A DNA stretch of 56,555 bases from Parvibaculum sp. (GCF_030694575.1 NZ_JAUYUS010000013.1:1-56555); one strand, 5' to 3'. Counted from the first letter of the stretch, positions 23,252 to 32,527 are shown. A program made the numbers and translations. The notes: generated by a model not told the origin, from the sequence alone.

Positions 23252-24700
23252 CTAGAGATAGGGGGAGGCGAGGCGGAAGGCGGCGTCGCGGAGGCGGACG
23301 GGGAGCGGGCGGGCGGCGATTTCCTGGTGGGTAAGGGGGTGCGCCGTCGAAATCTTCCGTTCGATCAGGCTGTCGAGCTCGCCCGCGAAGGTCGTGCCGT
23401 AGCATTCGAGGTTGAACTCGAAGTTGAGGCGGAGGCTGCGGTCGTCCCAGTTTGCGGAGCCGACCATCGCCCACATGCCGTCCACCGTCATCATTTTGGA
23501 ATGGTCGAAGGGGCCGTTGGTTTTCCAGATGCGGCAGCCGGCGCGGGCCAGCCCTTCGAGTTGCGGCATCGCCGCCCAGTCGCAGAAGGGCAGGTTGTTG
23601 GTCGCCGGCAGGACGATGTCGACGATGACACCGCGCATGGCGGCGAGCGAAATATTGGTGCGGAGCGTGGCATCGGGGATGAAGTAGGGCGTGACGATGC
23701 GGACGTTGTGGCGCGCTTCGGCGAGCGCGCCGAGCAGCGTCCAGCGGATCGGGTTGAGGCCCATGTCGGGACCGGCGGGAAGGCCGCGCGCCACGACATC
23801 GCCGGCCTGTTCGATTTCGGGAAACCAGTCCGGGCCTTCGAGGAGTTCGCCGGTCGTGAAGTTCCATTCATAGGCGAAGGTGTGCATGAGCTGCGCGACG
23901 ACCGGACCTTCGACACGAAAATGACAATCGTGGATGGGTTTGCGCGGGTCTTCCGCGATGACGTTGCCCTCGGCGATGTTCATGCCGCCGGTGAAGGCAT
24001 GGCGGCCGTCGACGACGAAGATTTTCTGGTGATTGCGCATGTTGAGGTATGGCATCCGCCAGGGCATGAACGAATGCAGGAAGCGGGCATAGTCGATGCC
24101 GCGCTCTTCCAGCAGCGGTATCAGGGAGGGGCGCGAATACCACGAGCCGACGCCGTCGATCAGCAAGCGGACCCGGACGCCGCGGTCCATCGCGCGGGAG
24201 AGTGCGTCGACGAAGAGGCGGCCGACGGGATCGTTGTTGAAGATGTAGGTAGAGATCGCGATCGAGCGTTCGGCGCGGTCGATGGCGGCGATCATGGCGG
24301 GGTAGGCTTCATCGCCGTTGAGGAGCACGCCGACGGCGTTGCCGGGCTCGAAACTCTCGGGAAGAATCTTCTGGCCGAAGCGGGCGAGGCCTTCCAGCTC
24401 GCGCAGCTTGACCACGCCTTCGGTGGCGCGCAGTTCCGAGCGGGCGGGAAGCGGCGAGATGAGCAGCATGTCGTGCTGCTGGCCGCGCAGCTCGCGGGCG
24501 CGGCGCTGGATGCGGTTGACGCCGAACAGGAGATAGATGATCCAGCCGGCAAAGGGCACGAGAACGACGAAGCCGACCCAGCCGGCGGCGGCGCGCTCGT
24601 CCGTCTTGGTCAGCATCACGTGAATGGCGGCTCCGGCCATGCCGCCGAATTGTATGACGGCGAGAAGAAACGGCCAGAAATCCCAAAATCCGGTTTCCAT
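23252..24700 (-). CDS. cls: cardiolipin synthase (phospholipase D family)
   Basis: A 482-residue inner-membrane enzyme that joins phosphatidyl groups to form cardiolipin. Two N-terminal membrane helices (about residues 8-30 and 38-60) precede two HKD motifs, 'HQKIFVVDGRHAFTGGMNI' and 'HSKMMTVDGMWAMVGSAN', each with the downstream Asn expected in phospholipase D-type active sites. The length matches bacterial Cls. The ATG at 24700 fits the family start. It lies 43 bases after the TonB-receptor gene on the same strand. Confidence 0.92.
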   Translation of the reverse strand: METGFWDFWPFLLAVIQFGGMAGAAIHVMLTKTDERAAAGWVGFVVLVPFAGWIIYLLFGVNRIQRRARELRGQQHDMLLISPLPARSELRATEGVVKLRELEGLARFGQKILPESFEPGNAVGVLLNGDEAYPAMIAAIDRAERSIAISTYIFNNDPVGRLFVDALSRAMDRGVRVRLLIDGVGSWYSRPSLIPLLEERGIDYARFLHSFMPWRMPYLNMRNHQKIFVVDGRHAFTGGMNIAEGNVIAEDPRKPIHDCHFRVEGPVVAQLMHTFAYEWNFTTGELLEGPDWFPEIEQAGDVVARGLPAGPDMGLNPIRWTLLGALAEARHNVRIVTPYFIPDATLRTNISLAAMRGVIVDIVLPATNNLPFCDWAAMPQLEGLARAGCRIWKTNGPFDHSKMMTVDGMWAMVGSANWDDRSLRLNFEFNLECYGTTFAGELDSLIERKISTAHPLTHQEIAARPLPVRLRDAAFRLASPYL

Positions 24701-24743
24701 CGGGCTCCAGAGTAACCTATGCGGGCGCGCCGGTCGCGCGCGA

Positions 24744-26834
24744 TCAGAAGCGCAAACTGGCGCCAAGTATCAGGGCGCGGTCCTCGCCGGGGAAGTAGCG
24801 TTCGGTGCCGGTGCCGAAATCCGAATAGTCGGCGCGATCGGCATAGCGGCGGTCGAGGATGTTGGTCAGTTTGCCGAACAATGTAACGGTTTCCGTGACG
24901 GCATAGTCGAGGCGGAGATTGAAGATGTCGTGGCCGTCATACTGGGCGGTATTGCCCGCGTTCATCCAGTATGAACCCATATGCACCCATTCGAGTTCGG
25001 CCCTTCCCAGGCCTTCGTTGAAGACATAACCGAGGCGGACATTCGCTATGGTGCGCGGCGCGGTGTCGACATCGTCGCCGTCGCGGATGACTTCAGTGGC
25101 GGTGACATTGTCGAAGGCATAGGTGTGACGCGCATAGGTGGCGGAGCCGGCGATGTCGAAGCCGTGGCCCAGCGGGGCGGCAAGCTCCAGCTCGATGCCG
25201 GCGTGGTTCGTCTTGCCGTCCGTGACGTTGAAGCCGCCAGCGTCGCGGAAATAATAGTTTCTCTTCTTCATGTAGAAGAGATTGGTTTCGTAGCTCACGC
25301 CCAGCCAGTCGCCGCGCGCGCCCACCTCGATGCTGTCGAGCTCTTCCGATTTCGCTTCGTCCGGCACCTGCAGGCGCTGCAGACGGTAAAGATCGGTCGT
25401 CTGGGGTGCGCGGGTGCCGCGCGCAACGTTCACATAGCCGGTGACATTGTCGTTGAATACATGCAGGAGGCCGATCTTCGGCGTGACGTCTCCGAATTCG
25501 TCGACGCGGCTCGGAATGCGCAGATAGCGCCCGAAGGTGCCGACCGGCGCGTGGTTGGTGTAGTCGTAGCGCGTATATTCGAAGCGGAGCCCCGCAGTGA
25601 AAACCGTCGCCGGAGCGAGGCGCCATTCGCTGTGGATATAGGGCGCGAGTACGAGAGCCTGCACGTCGTAGTCGTAGTGAAGTCCCTGGGGCGACAGGTT
25701 GGGCGGAAAGCCAGCCGTGGGGCCTTCCTGGAATTCGGTGAGCGAGCCGTCGGTATATTCGCTGTCGAAGCCGAAGATGATCCTGTGGCCGCCATCGAGA
25801 TCGGCGACGAGGCTCGACAGAAGGCCGCCGCTCCAGTGGCTGTTTTCCTCGACCGGCGTACCCGGCAGGAAATGCATGAGAAAGTTCATCTCGTTCTTGC
25901 GGGCGTAGGGCGTCAGCACCAGCATGAGATCGTCGGCGAGGTCTCGCTCGATACGAACCGCCGCGCGTACGGCCCATGCGTCGCGATAGGCTTCCGGGTT
26001 CGGGTTGGTCTTGTAGAGCGCGGGGTTCTTGTAGGCATCCGGCCCCTCGACGAAGCCGGCCGTTTCCTGATTGACGTTCACCGCCGTGAGCGTCGCCTGA
26101 AGGCGCGTTTCCGGCGTTTCGAAGTCGTAGCGCATCCGCGCCTTCTGCTGGTCGAGGCCGGAAGAGGCGCGGAAGCCGCCATCATGCAAAGTGGAGAAGC
26201 TGCCGCGGAAGCCATGTGTCGCGACACCTTCGCCGCGCAGCGTCGTGCTTGCTGTGCCGGTAATCTTGAAGAGATCGTGGGGGCCTGCCCAGGCGGACAA
26301 TTCGGCGTCGCCGTCGGGTGCGGGCGGGCGGCTCAGAAAATTGATGAGCCCGTGCTCGGCATTCGAGCCATAGCGCGCGCCGCCGGGACCGCGCACCACT
26401 TCGATGCCGCCCGAGATCTCCTCCATTGCCTCCATCAGCGCGTTCACATTGGCGAAGCCCGCCGCGCGCATCGGCACGCCGTCTTCCAGATAGAGAAAGG
26501 AACCCGCACCGGCGCCGCCCGACAGTACCGGCGAACGGATGGCGGTGAGATGTTCGGCACCGCTGCCCTGCTGGATGCCGACGCCGGGCAGGCGGTTCAG
26601 CGCTTCGGCGGGCTGGATGGGCGCGATGAAATCGACATCGTCGCCGGAGATTTTGGAAATGTTGCCGGTATGGGTCGCGCGGGACGTGCCGAGGCCGGTG
26701 GTGGTGACGGTGATCTGGTCGAGCGCCCAGACGCGGGAGGCCGGCTCTTCGGAGGGTTCCTGCGCGGTGGCGGGGCCGACCGCCGCCACGAAAGACATGG
26801 CCAGCAATCCAGCCGCGAACCGAAGATCAATCAC
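24744..26834 (-). CDS. TonB-dependent outer-membrane receptor
   Basis: A 696-residue receptor with a signal peptide ('AAVGPATAQ' cleavage), a TonB-box-like 'QITVTTTGLG', a plug domain with 'GGIEVVRGPGGARYGSNAEHGLINFLS', and a barrel ending in Phe. A GTG at 26834 behind GGGGAG is the best start because it completes the signal peptide. The substrate is not evident: no Fur, Zur or riboswitch signal was recognised in the 208-base divergent region shared with ctaG. The nearness of ctaG hints at copper but this is only a suggestion. Confidence 0.83.
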   Translation of the reverse strand: MIDLRFAAGLLAMSFVAAVGPATAQEPSEEPASRVWALDQITVTTTGLGTSRATHTGNISKISGDDVDFIAPIQPAEALNRLPGVGIQQGSGAEHLTAIRSPVLSGGAGAGSFLYLEDGVPMRAAGFANVNALMEAMEEISGGIEVVRGPGGARYGSNAEHGLINFLSRPPAPDGDAELSAWAGPHDLFKITGTASTTLRGEGVATHGFRGSFSTLHDGGFRASSGLDQQKARMRYDFETPETRLQATLTAVNVNQETAGFVEGPDAYKNPALYKTNPNPEAYRDAWAVRAAVRIERDLADDLMLVLTPYARKNEMNFLMHFLPGTPVEENSHWSGGLLSSLVADLDGGHRIIFGFDSEYTDGSLTEFQEGPTAGFPPNLSPQGLHYDYDVQALVLAPYIHSEWRLAPATVFTAGLRFEYTRYDYTNHAPVGTFGRYLRIPSRVDEFGDVTPKIGLLHVFNDNVTGYVNVARGTRAPQTTDLYRLQRLQVPDEAKSEELDSIEVGARGDWLGVSYETNLFYMKKRNYYFRDAGGFNVTDGKTNHAGIELELAAPLGHGFDIAGSATYARHTYAFDNVTATEVIRDGDDVDTAPRTIANVRLGYVFNEGLGRAELEWVHMGSYWMNAGNTAQYDGHDIFNLRLDYAVTETVTLFGKLTNILDRRYADRADYSDFGTGTERYFPGEDRALILGASLRF

Positions 26835-27042
26835 GCCAAACTCCCCTGGGGCCGGGCCCCTTTTGCTCCACCCGCACGGCACTGATCCGGCCGCTTGGCC
26901 CCATTGTTAACATGCCGGGCGGAGAGGTCGACTCCCTTGGTCCTGGCCCGGTTCGGGCGGCAAAACGTGGCAATCCGCCACGGACGGGTGCCGCCGGGGC
27001 AGCCTTGCCCCAACGGCCTACCCGGCCTAAAGTTCGCCCGTC

Positions 27043-27693
27043 ATGAAAATATTCGGTACTTCCATTCCGCCAGTGGCCCTGTCGGTGGCGATCCTCGCCG
27101 TTGCGACGACGGCCGTCGTCTATTCGCCGACGCTCTACCGCATGTTCTGCGAGGCGACCGGCTATGGCGGCACGGTGAGCGTGAACCGCTCGCTGAAAGC
27201 GGAAGACAATGCCATCGGCCCCGCCGTCAAGGTGCGGTTCGACGCCAATGTCTCGCCGGGGCTCGACTGGAACTTCCGGCCGGCGCAGCGCGAGGTGACG
27301 ACCCATATCGGCGTGCCGACGACGGTTTTCTATCATGCGACGAACAACAGCGACGAAACGCTGGTGGGGCGCGCGACATATAATGTGACGCCGGATACGG
27401 CGGGCTATTATTTCAACAAGACCGAGTGCTTCTGTTTCGTCGAGCAGAAGCTGGCGCCGGGCGAGAGCGCGGAAATGCCGATCGTCTTCTTCCTCGATCC
27501 CGAGATGATGGAAGACGCGGACGCGAAATACATCCGCACGATCACGCTCTCCTATACGTTCTTCAAGCAGGCTTCCGACGAGGAGGCGATTGCCGCCGCG
27601 CGGCCGCTGCGCGAGGGGTCGGAGGCGCAGACGAAGGCGCTTTCGAGCGCGGAAACGGCGGAATTCACCAATCGGGTCCCGCACCGCCAGTAA
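27043..27693 (+). CDS. ctaG: cytochrome c oxidase assembly protein CtaG/Cox11
   Basis: A 216-residue protein with one N-terminal membrane helix (about residues 9-28) and a periplasmic copper-binding domain. The 'YFNKTECFCFVEQ' segment carries the two copper ligands in CFC typical of Cox11, which delivers copper to CuB of heme-copper oxidases. Length and the 'KVRFDANVSPGLDWNFRP' motif also match. It is isolated here: no oxidase subunit gene or ctaB lies within the window, so it serves oxidases encoded elsewhere. Confidence 0.95.
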   Translation: MKIFGTSIPPVALSVAILAVATTAVVYSPTLYRMFCEATGYGGTVSVNRSLKAEDNAIGPAVKVRFDANVSPGLDWNFRPAQREVTTHIGVPTTVFYHATNNSDETLVGRATYNVTPDTAGYYFNKTECFCFVEQKLAPGESAEMPIVFFLDPEMMEDADAKYIRTITLSYTFFKQASDEEAIAAARPLREGSEAQTKALSSAETAEFTNRVPHRQ

Positions 27694-27773
27694 AGTAGTG
27701 AGATTCCGGGACTGGCCGCGGCCGGAACAATCCCTGTAGGCTTGCGTCGAACCGCAGCCAGAATGCAGGGCCC

Positions 27774-28517
27774 ATGTTTCCCATCTCCGACGACAATTCC
27801 GAACCCGGCACACCCATCGTCACATGGGCGATCATCGCGGCGTGCGTTGCCGTGTTTTTCTGGCAGTATTCGCTGCCGCCCGGCGCGGCGGAGCTTGCCG
27901 TCTATCAATTCGGGCTCATTCCGGGCGTGCTTTTCGGCACCACGGAGATGGCGGATGCGCCGGTGCCCGCCTGGGCGACGGTCATCACCTCGATGTTCAT
28001 GCATGGCGGGCTCGCGCATCTCGGCGGCAACATGCTCTATCTCTGGATATTCGGCGACAATATCGAGCTGGCGATGGGGCGGCTCCGCTTCATCGTGTTC
28101 TATGTCGTGTGCGGCATCGCGGCGGCGCTGACGCATGCGCTGATGGTGCCTGCGTCCACCGTGCCGCTGGTCGGCGCGAGCGGTGCGATCTCCGGCGTGC
28201 TCGGGGCCTATCTGCTGCTCTATCCGCGCGGGCGGGTGCGCGTTCTCTTCCTGCCGCTTCCGATCATCATCGTGCGAACATTTTATGTCCCCGCGATCGT
28301 CGTGCTCGGGCTCTGGTTCGTCATTCAGGTGGTGAGCGGGCTTGCCAGTCCGGTCGAGGAGGCGGGCGTCGCCTTCTGGGCGCATGTCGGCGGTTTCGTG
28401 GCGGGGATGGTGCTGGTGCCGCTTTTCAAGCGGCGCGACGTGCCGCTGTTTCACAAGGCGGCGCCGAAAGTGTTCGATGCGCGCACGGTGGACCGGCGCC
28501 GGGGGCCTTGGGGCTAA
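27774..28517 (+). CDS. rhomboid family intramembrane serine protease
   Basis: A 247-residue protein with about six membrane helices. The catalytic Ser136 lies in GASGAISG; His82 and Asn86 of 'HLGGN' and the second catalytic-type His of 'FWAHVGGF' (about residue 204) are present, so it should be active. It cleaves membrane-embedded substrates; none can be named. Its stop codon overlaps that of the convergent aldose epimerase gene by three bases. Confidence 0.92.
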   Translation: MFPISDDNSEPGTPIVTWAIIAACVAVFFWQYSLPPGAAELAVYQFGLIPGVLFGTTEMADAPVPAWATVITSMFMHGGLAHLGGNMLYLWIFGDNIELAMGRLRFIVFYVVCGIAAALTHALMVPASTVPLVGASGAISGVLGAYLLLYPRGRVRVLFLPLPIIIVRTFYVPAIVVLGLWFVIQVVSGLASPVEEAGVAFWAHVGGFVAGMVLVPLFKRRDVPLFHKAAPKVFDARTVDRRRGPWG

Positions 28518-29404
28518 GCATCCTCCACGAGGAAGCGGCAGAGGAGTTCCATCGTTTCGCCCGGGGCGAGGGTGCGCAGGCCGGTGACGCTTTCGCGCTC
28601 GGGGCGGTTCACGGCGTCGGGGGCGTGGCTGACGGGTTCGGCGCAGAAGAAGTCCTCGCCCGGCGGTGCATAGACGATGGCATGGGGTGCGCCTTCCGCC
28701 TCGATGCGGAGCGCGCGGGGGCGGTCCGCCCATGCGATGCGAAAGCGGCCGTCGCTTTCCGAGAAGCAGTGATCGACCTCCACATCCTTCATCTCGCGCC
28801 CGCCGTCGAAACGCCATTTCTCCGGCGTGGGGGCGAGGCCGGTCGGCACGCCGTCCGCACCGCTTTCCCAGACCTTGGGAAGCCGCGCCTGCAGGCGGGC
28901 GGTGGCCCGGCCGCCGAAGAAGGGATGGAGGCCGAGGCCGCCGGGCATCGGATCGGCGGAAAGGTTCTTCAGACGCATGAGGACAATGAGGCCTTGCGGT
29001 CCGAGCGCGAAATGCTGCTCGGCCTCGAAGCTCCACGGCCATGTCCAGCGGTTGTTCTCGGCATTGTGGGCGAAGCGGAGGCGCGCGGCGTTGCCGCCTG
29101 CTTCCAGCACCTCCCAGGGCGATTGCCAGCCGCGGCCATGGATCGCATGCGGCACGCAGATGACGTCGGGCGGCAGTTGCACCTCATGCGCGCCGAAGCG
29201 GAAGCGGCCATTGGTGATGCGGCCGGAAAAGGGAACCAGCGGATAACAGGCCATGTCGAGGGGGCCGGGCGCGGCGCAATCGCGCGGGAGGGGCCGCAGC
29301 AATTGCTGCACGCCGCCTTCATGGCGGCAGGAGAAGCGCGCGATGCAGCCGCCCGTTTCCGGCGCGATGACGGTTTCGAGACTGTCGTGGACGAGGGTCA
29401 GCAT
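28514..29404 (-). CDS. aldose 1-epimerase family protein
   Basis: A 296-residue cytoplasmic protein of the galactose mutarotase fold. Conserved parts include 'CYPLVPFSGRITNGRF', 'HAIHGRGWQSPW' with the catalytic-type His, 'MPGGLGLHPFF' and a Glu in the 'GEDFFCAEPVSHAPDA' segment. It probably interconverts sugar anomers. The ATG at 29404 has no strong ribosome binding site; a TTG at 29440 would extend it by 12 residues. Its promoter region runs against the guanidine operon's control region. Confidence 0.82.
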   Translation of the reverse strand: MLTLVHDSLETVIAPETGGCIARFSCRHEGGVQQLLRPLPRDCAAPGPLDMACYPLVPFSGRITNGRFRFGAHEVQLPPDVICVPHAIHGRGWQSPWEVLEAGGNAARLRFAHNAENNRWTWPWSFEAEQHFALGPQGLIVLMRLKNLSADPMPGGLGLHPFFGGRATARLQARLPKVWESGADGVPTGLAPTPEKWRFDGGREMKDVEVDHCFSESDGRFRIAWADRPRALRIEAEGAPHAIVYAPPGEDFFCAEPVSHAPDAVNRPERESVTGLRTLAPGETMELLCRFLVEDA

Positions 29405-29528
29405 GAAATTCGCATCCGATAGCGGCAGGTGCCCAAACAAAAGGCAGGCCGCGTTGCGGTCTGCTTATTTCCGAGCCTGCACTGCCTCGCCGCCGCCGCC
29501 AAGCCCCCGATTTGCCGCCGTTCGCTTC

Positions 29529-29543
29529 TGGCACGGGGCTTGC
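29529..29543 (+). promoter_or_regulatory. candidate sigma-54 (RpoN) promoter of the guanidine operon
   Basis: TGGCACGGGGCTTGC fits the -24/-12 consensus TGGCACG-N4-TTGC, with GG at 29530-29531 and GC at 29542-29543 at the required spacing. Transcription would start near 29555, a few bases before the riboswitch. Such promoters need an activator; NtrC would be logical for a nitrogen source. TGCC/GGCA half-sites near 29430-29447 could be part of an upstream activator site but are too weak to call. Confidence 0.75.
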
Positions 29544-29562
29544 GAAGCATGGATTGGCAGCG

Positions 29563-29677
29563 GCTAGGGTTCCGGCTTCGCGTTTGCGTTCGAGTTTTGC
29601 GAAGTGCTGGTCCGAGAGCCGCACCCTGTCCGGTGAACAGCGGGCAGGTACACGGCGGGATAAAAGCCCGGGAGACG
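29563..29677 (+). promoter_or_regulatory. guanidine-I (ykkC) riboswitch
   Basis: The conserved blocks occur in order: CTAGGGTTCCGG (29564-29575), GGTCCGAGAG (29609-29618), ACACGG (29650-29655) and GGGATAAAAGCCCGGGAGA (about 29657-29675). These are the sequence signature of the ykkC class that binds free guanidine. It is followed by a hairpin over the first gene's ribosome binding site. This class often controls exactly the transporter and carboxylase genes found downstream. Confidence 0.93.
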
Positions 29678-29721
29678 GATGTAATGCGGGGATTGGCATT
29701 GCAATACCGCCGTGACGCCGA

Positions 29722-29760
29722 TCCTCCGATTTTTGAAACGCGATCACCTGATCCGGAGGA
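29722..29760 (+). promoter_or_regulatory. hairpin that can mask the Shine-Dalgarno sequence of the substrate-binding protein gene
   Basis: TCCTCCG (29722-29728) pairs perfectly with CGGAGGA (29754-29760), which contains the ribosome binding site for the ATG at 29769. This gives an expression platform for translational control by the upstream riboswitch. No terminator stem followed by a T run is seen between riboswitch and gene. Confidence 0.6.
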
Positions 29761-29768
29761 CTGGCTAT

Positions 29769-30851
29769 ATGACTTCTTTCAAGCTCTCTTCACTCAGATT
29801 GTTTACGGCGGCTTTCGCCGCGCTGGCGCTCGTTCTCGTCTCCTTGTCTCCTGCCTACGCAGCGCCGAAAAAGGATTTCAAGGTCGGCTGGTCGATCTAT
29901 GTCGGCTGGATGCCCTGGGGCTACGCGCAGGATAACGGCATCGTCAAGAAGTGGGCCGACAAGTACGGCATCAATATCGAGCTGGTGCAGTTCAACGACT
30001 ACATCGAAGGCATCAACCAGTACACGGCCGGCGCCTATGACGGCATCATGTCGACCAACATGGACGCGCTCGCCATTCCGTCCGCCGGCGGCGTCGACTC
30101 GACCATCCTCATCATCTGCGACTATTCGAACGGCAACGACGTCATCATCCTGAAGGGCAAGGACAAGCTCGCGGACATCAAGGGGCAGAAGGTCAATCTG
30201 GTGGAGCTTTCCGTGTCGCATTACACGCTGGCGCGCGGGCTCGAATCCATCGGCATGAGCGAGAAGGACGTGACGGTGGTGAACACGTCGGATGCCGACA
30301 TGATCGCCGCATGGGGCACGAAGGACGTGACCGCGATGGTGACATGGAACCCGATGGCGGCGGAAATTCTCGCCGACAAGAGCGCATATAATGTCTTCGA
30401 CTCGACGAAGCTTCCCGGCGAAATCCAGGACTCGCTGGTCGTCAACACGCAGACGCTGAAGGACAATCCCGACTTCGCCAAGGCGATGACGGGCATCTGG
30501 TACGAGACGATGGCGCTGATGTCGGCCGGCGACGAGGCCGCCACCGCCGCCAAGACGGCGATGGGCACGGCGTCGGGCACCGATCTCGCGGGCTATGAAG
30601 CGCAGCTCGCGGCGACGGCAATGTTCTACACGCCGCAGGACTATATCTCGTTCACCGAAACGGAACTCGAAAAGACCACGCATTTCGTGAACAAGTTCCT
30701 GTTCGATCACGGGCTGCTGGGTCAGGACGCGACGTCGCCGGGCTATATCGGCATCGAGCTCGCGGACGGAACGATCGTCGGCGAAGCGGGCAATGTGCTG
30801 CTCCGCTACAACACCGAGTACGCGAAGCTTGCCGCCGAAGGCAAGCTCTAG
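29769..30851 (+). CDS. ABC transporter substrate-binding protein of the guanidine/urea-carboxylase operon
   Basis: A 360-residue periplasmic binding protein with a Sec signal peptide (cleavage after AYA, about residue 31). It belongs to the NitT/TauT-like group with an N-terminal 'KVGWSIYVGWMPWGYAQDNGIVKKWADKYGI', the form found in urea-carboxylase-linked transporters. The ATG at 29769 follows GGAGGA, itself covered by a hairpin. Because of the guanidine riboswitch the likely ligand is guanidine; binding of urea or another guanidino compound is an alternative. Confidence 0.88.
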   Translation: MTSFKLSSLRLFTAAFAALALVLVSLSPAYAAPKKDFKVGWSIYVGWMPWGYAQDNGIVKKWADKYGINIELVQFNDYIEGINQYTAGAYDGIMSTNMDALAIPSAGGVDSTILIICDYSNGNDVIILKGKDKLADIKGQKVNLVELSVSHYTLARGLESIGMSEKDVTVVNTSDADMIAAWGTKDVTAMVTWNPMAAEILADKSAYNVFDSTKLPGEIQDSLVVNTQTLKDNPDFAKAMTGIWYETMALMSAGDEAATAAKTAMGTASGTDLAGYEAQLAATAMFYTPQDYISFTETELEKTTHFVNKFLFDHGLLGQDATSPGYIGIELADGTIVGEAGNVLLRYNTEYAKLAAEGKL

Positions 30852-30880
30852 AGGCCGGCGGTCACGAGGTCAGTAACGCC

Positions 30881-31702
30881 ATGCGTAGATTCATCAACCG
30901 GCGGCCGGATGCCGTGACGCAGCTCGCGCTCATGCTCCTGCCGTTCGTAATCGTCGTCATCTGCTACATGGTCGCCTCCGAGGCGCGGCTGTCGGTCAAC
31001 CCGAACGACAAGCTGCTTCCCGGATGGTCGACCATCGCAGCGGCGGTCGAGCGCATGGCGTTTCTGCCCGACCCGCGAACGGGCAACTACCTGCTCTGGA
31101 GCGACACCGTGTCGAGCCTCACAAGGCTCGGCATCGGTGTCGCCATCGCCACGCTGATCGGCGGGGTCTTCGGCATCCTGCAGGGGCTCATTCCCTATTT
31201 CAGAGCCACCTTCAACGCCTTTACGGGCGTGCTGTCGATGATCCCGCCGCTCGCGGTGCTGCCAATTCTCTTCATCATCTTCGGGCTGGGCGAACTCGCG
31301 AAAGTGGTACTGGTGGTGGTGGGTATCGTGCCTTTCATCATCCGCGACCTTGCGCTCCGCACCGCCGAGATTCCACACGAGGAAATCATCAAGGCGCAGA
31401 CGCTCGGTGCTTCGACATGGCAGATCATCCTGCGGGTCGTCGTGCCGCAGATGCTGCCGCGCCTCATCGACGGCGTGCGGCTTTCGCTCGGCGCGGCCTG
31501 GCTCTTTCTCATCGCCGCCGAGGCCATCGCCTCCGACAGCGGGCTCGGCTACCGCATCTTCCTGATGCGCCGCTATCTCGCGATGGATGTCATCCTTCCT
31601 TATGTCGCGTGGATCACCATCCTTGCCTTCTCGCTCGATCTCGCGCTGCGGCTGTTCCAGCGGATCGCCTTCCGCTGGATGTATCGGGGGAACGGGCAAT
31701 GA
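30881..31702 (+). CDS. ABC transporter permease of the guanidine operon
   Basis: A 273-residue inner-membrane protein with about six helices. The cytoplasmic loop 'EIIKAQTLGASTWQIILRVVVPQMLPRLIDGVRLSLG' is the EAA motif that contacts the ATPase in binding-protein-dependent importers of the SsuC/TauC type. It overlaps the ATPase gene by four bases (ATGA) and follows the binding protein by 29 bases. Confidence 0.92.
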   Translation: MRRFINRRPDAVTQLALMLLPFVIVVICYMVASEARLSVNPNDKLLPGWSTIAAAVERMAFLPDPRTGNYLLWSDTVSSLTRLGIGVAIATLIGGVFGILQGLIPYFRATFNAFTGVLSMIPPLAVLPILFIIFGLGELAKVVLVVVGIVPFIIRDLALRTAEIPHEEIIKAQTLGASTWQIILRVVVPQMLPRLIDGVRLSLGAAWLFLIAAEAIASDSGLGYRIFLMRRYLAMDVILPYVAWITILAFSLDLALRLFQRIAFRWMYRGNGQ

Positions 31703-32472
31703 CGCGCGTGACGGTTGAAAACCTCTGGAAGTCCTATGGCGACCAGACCGTGCTCGAGAACGTCAGCTTCGAGACGGAGCCGGGCTCCTTCATTTCGCTG
31801 GTCGGGCCGTCGGGCTGCGGCAAGTCCACTTTCCTTCGCATGATGCTGGGCGACGAGGCGCCCTCCAAGGGCCGCATCCTGATCGACGGCGTTGCGCTCG
31901 AGGCGGAGCCGTCGCCGGACAGGGGCGTGGTGTTCCAGAAATATTCCGTCTTTCCGCATCTCACCGCCTTGCAGAACGTGATGCTCGGCCTTGAGTTCGC
32001 GGCGAGCCCCGTGGCGGCGCGGCTTTTCGGTCGCGCGCGGCGGCGTGCGCGGGCGGCGTCGCTCGACATGCTCAAATGCGTGGGGCTGGAGCAATCCGCG
32101 CACAAATACCCGTCCGAACTTTCAGGCGGCATGCAGCAGCGGCTCGCGATCGCACAGGCGCTCATCAAGAAGCCGAAGATATTGCTGCTCGACGAGCCCT
32201 TCGGCGCGCTGGACCCTGGTATCCGCGCGGAAGTTCACGAGATCATGCTGCGGCTCTGGCGGGACGAGGGCATGACCATCTTCATGGTGACGCACGATCT
32301 GTCCGAGGCCTTCAAGCTCGGCACGCGCGTCATCGCCTTCGACCGGCGGCGGACGCGGCCGGAAGAGCTGAAAGCCTATGGCGCGACCGTCACCTTCGAT
32401 CTCAAGGTCGACGGCAAGACGGTGCCGCCGCGGCCGGAAGCACCCGCCCCGCTCGCGGCGGCGGCGAAATGA
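31699..32472 (+). CDS. ABC transporter ATP-binding protein of the guanidine operon
   Basis: A 257-residue ATPase with Walker A GPSGCGKST (about residues 36-44), Q-loop 'VVFQKYSVFPHL', signature LSGGMQQRLAIAQAL, Walker B ILLLDEPFGALD and the switch 'VTHD'. It drives the importer. The ATG at 31699 overlaps the permease stop. The Pro/Ala-rich C-terminal tail of about 25 residues is unremarkable. Confidence 0.95.
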   Translation: MTRVTVENLWKSYGDQTVLENVSFETEPGSFISLVGPSGCGKSTFLRMMLGDEAPSKGRILIDGVALEAEPSPDRGVVFQKYSVFPHLTALQNVMLGLEFAASPVAARLFGRARRRARAASLDMLKCVGLEQSAHKYPSELSGGMQQRLAIAQALIKKPKILLLDEPFGALDPGIRAEVHEIMLRLWRDEGMTIFMVTHDLSEAFKLGTRVIAFDRRRTRPEELKAYGATVTFDLKVDGKTVPPRPEAPAPLAAAAK

Positions 32473-32527
32473 AAGCACGCGGGACGGCCCGCGGCGCTTG
32501 AACCACCTGCCTGGACGGCCAGGTTTA

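Noticed and set aside
26835-27042. Hairpins in the TonB receptor-ctaG interval as a cobalamin riboswitch
   Set aside because: CGTGGC/GCCACG and GGGGCA/TGCCCC stems are present, but the conserved B12-box and core sequences are not recognisable on either strand.
29750-29775. TGATCC upstream of the substrate-binding protein gene as an ECF11 promoter
   Set aside because: It overlaps the ribosome binding site, and no TA-starting hexamer lies 18 bases downstream in a non-coding position. The sigma-54 site explains the promoter better.
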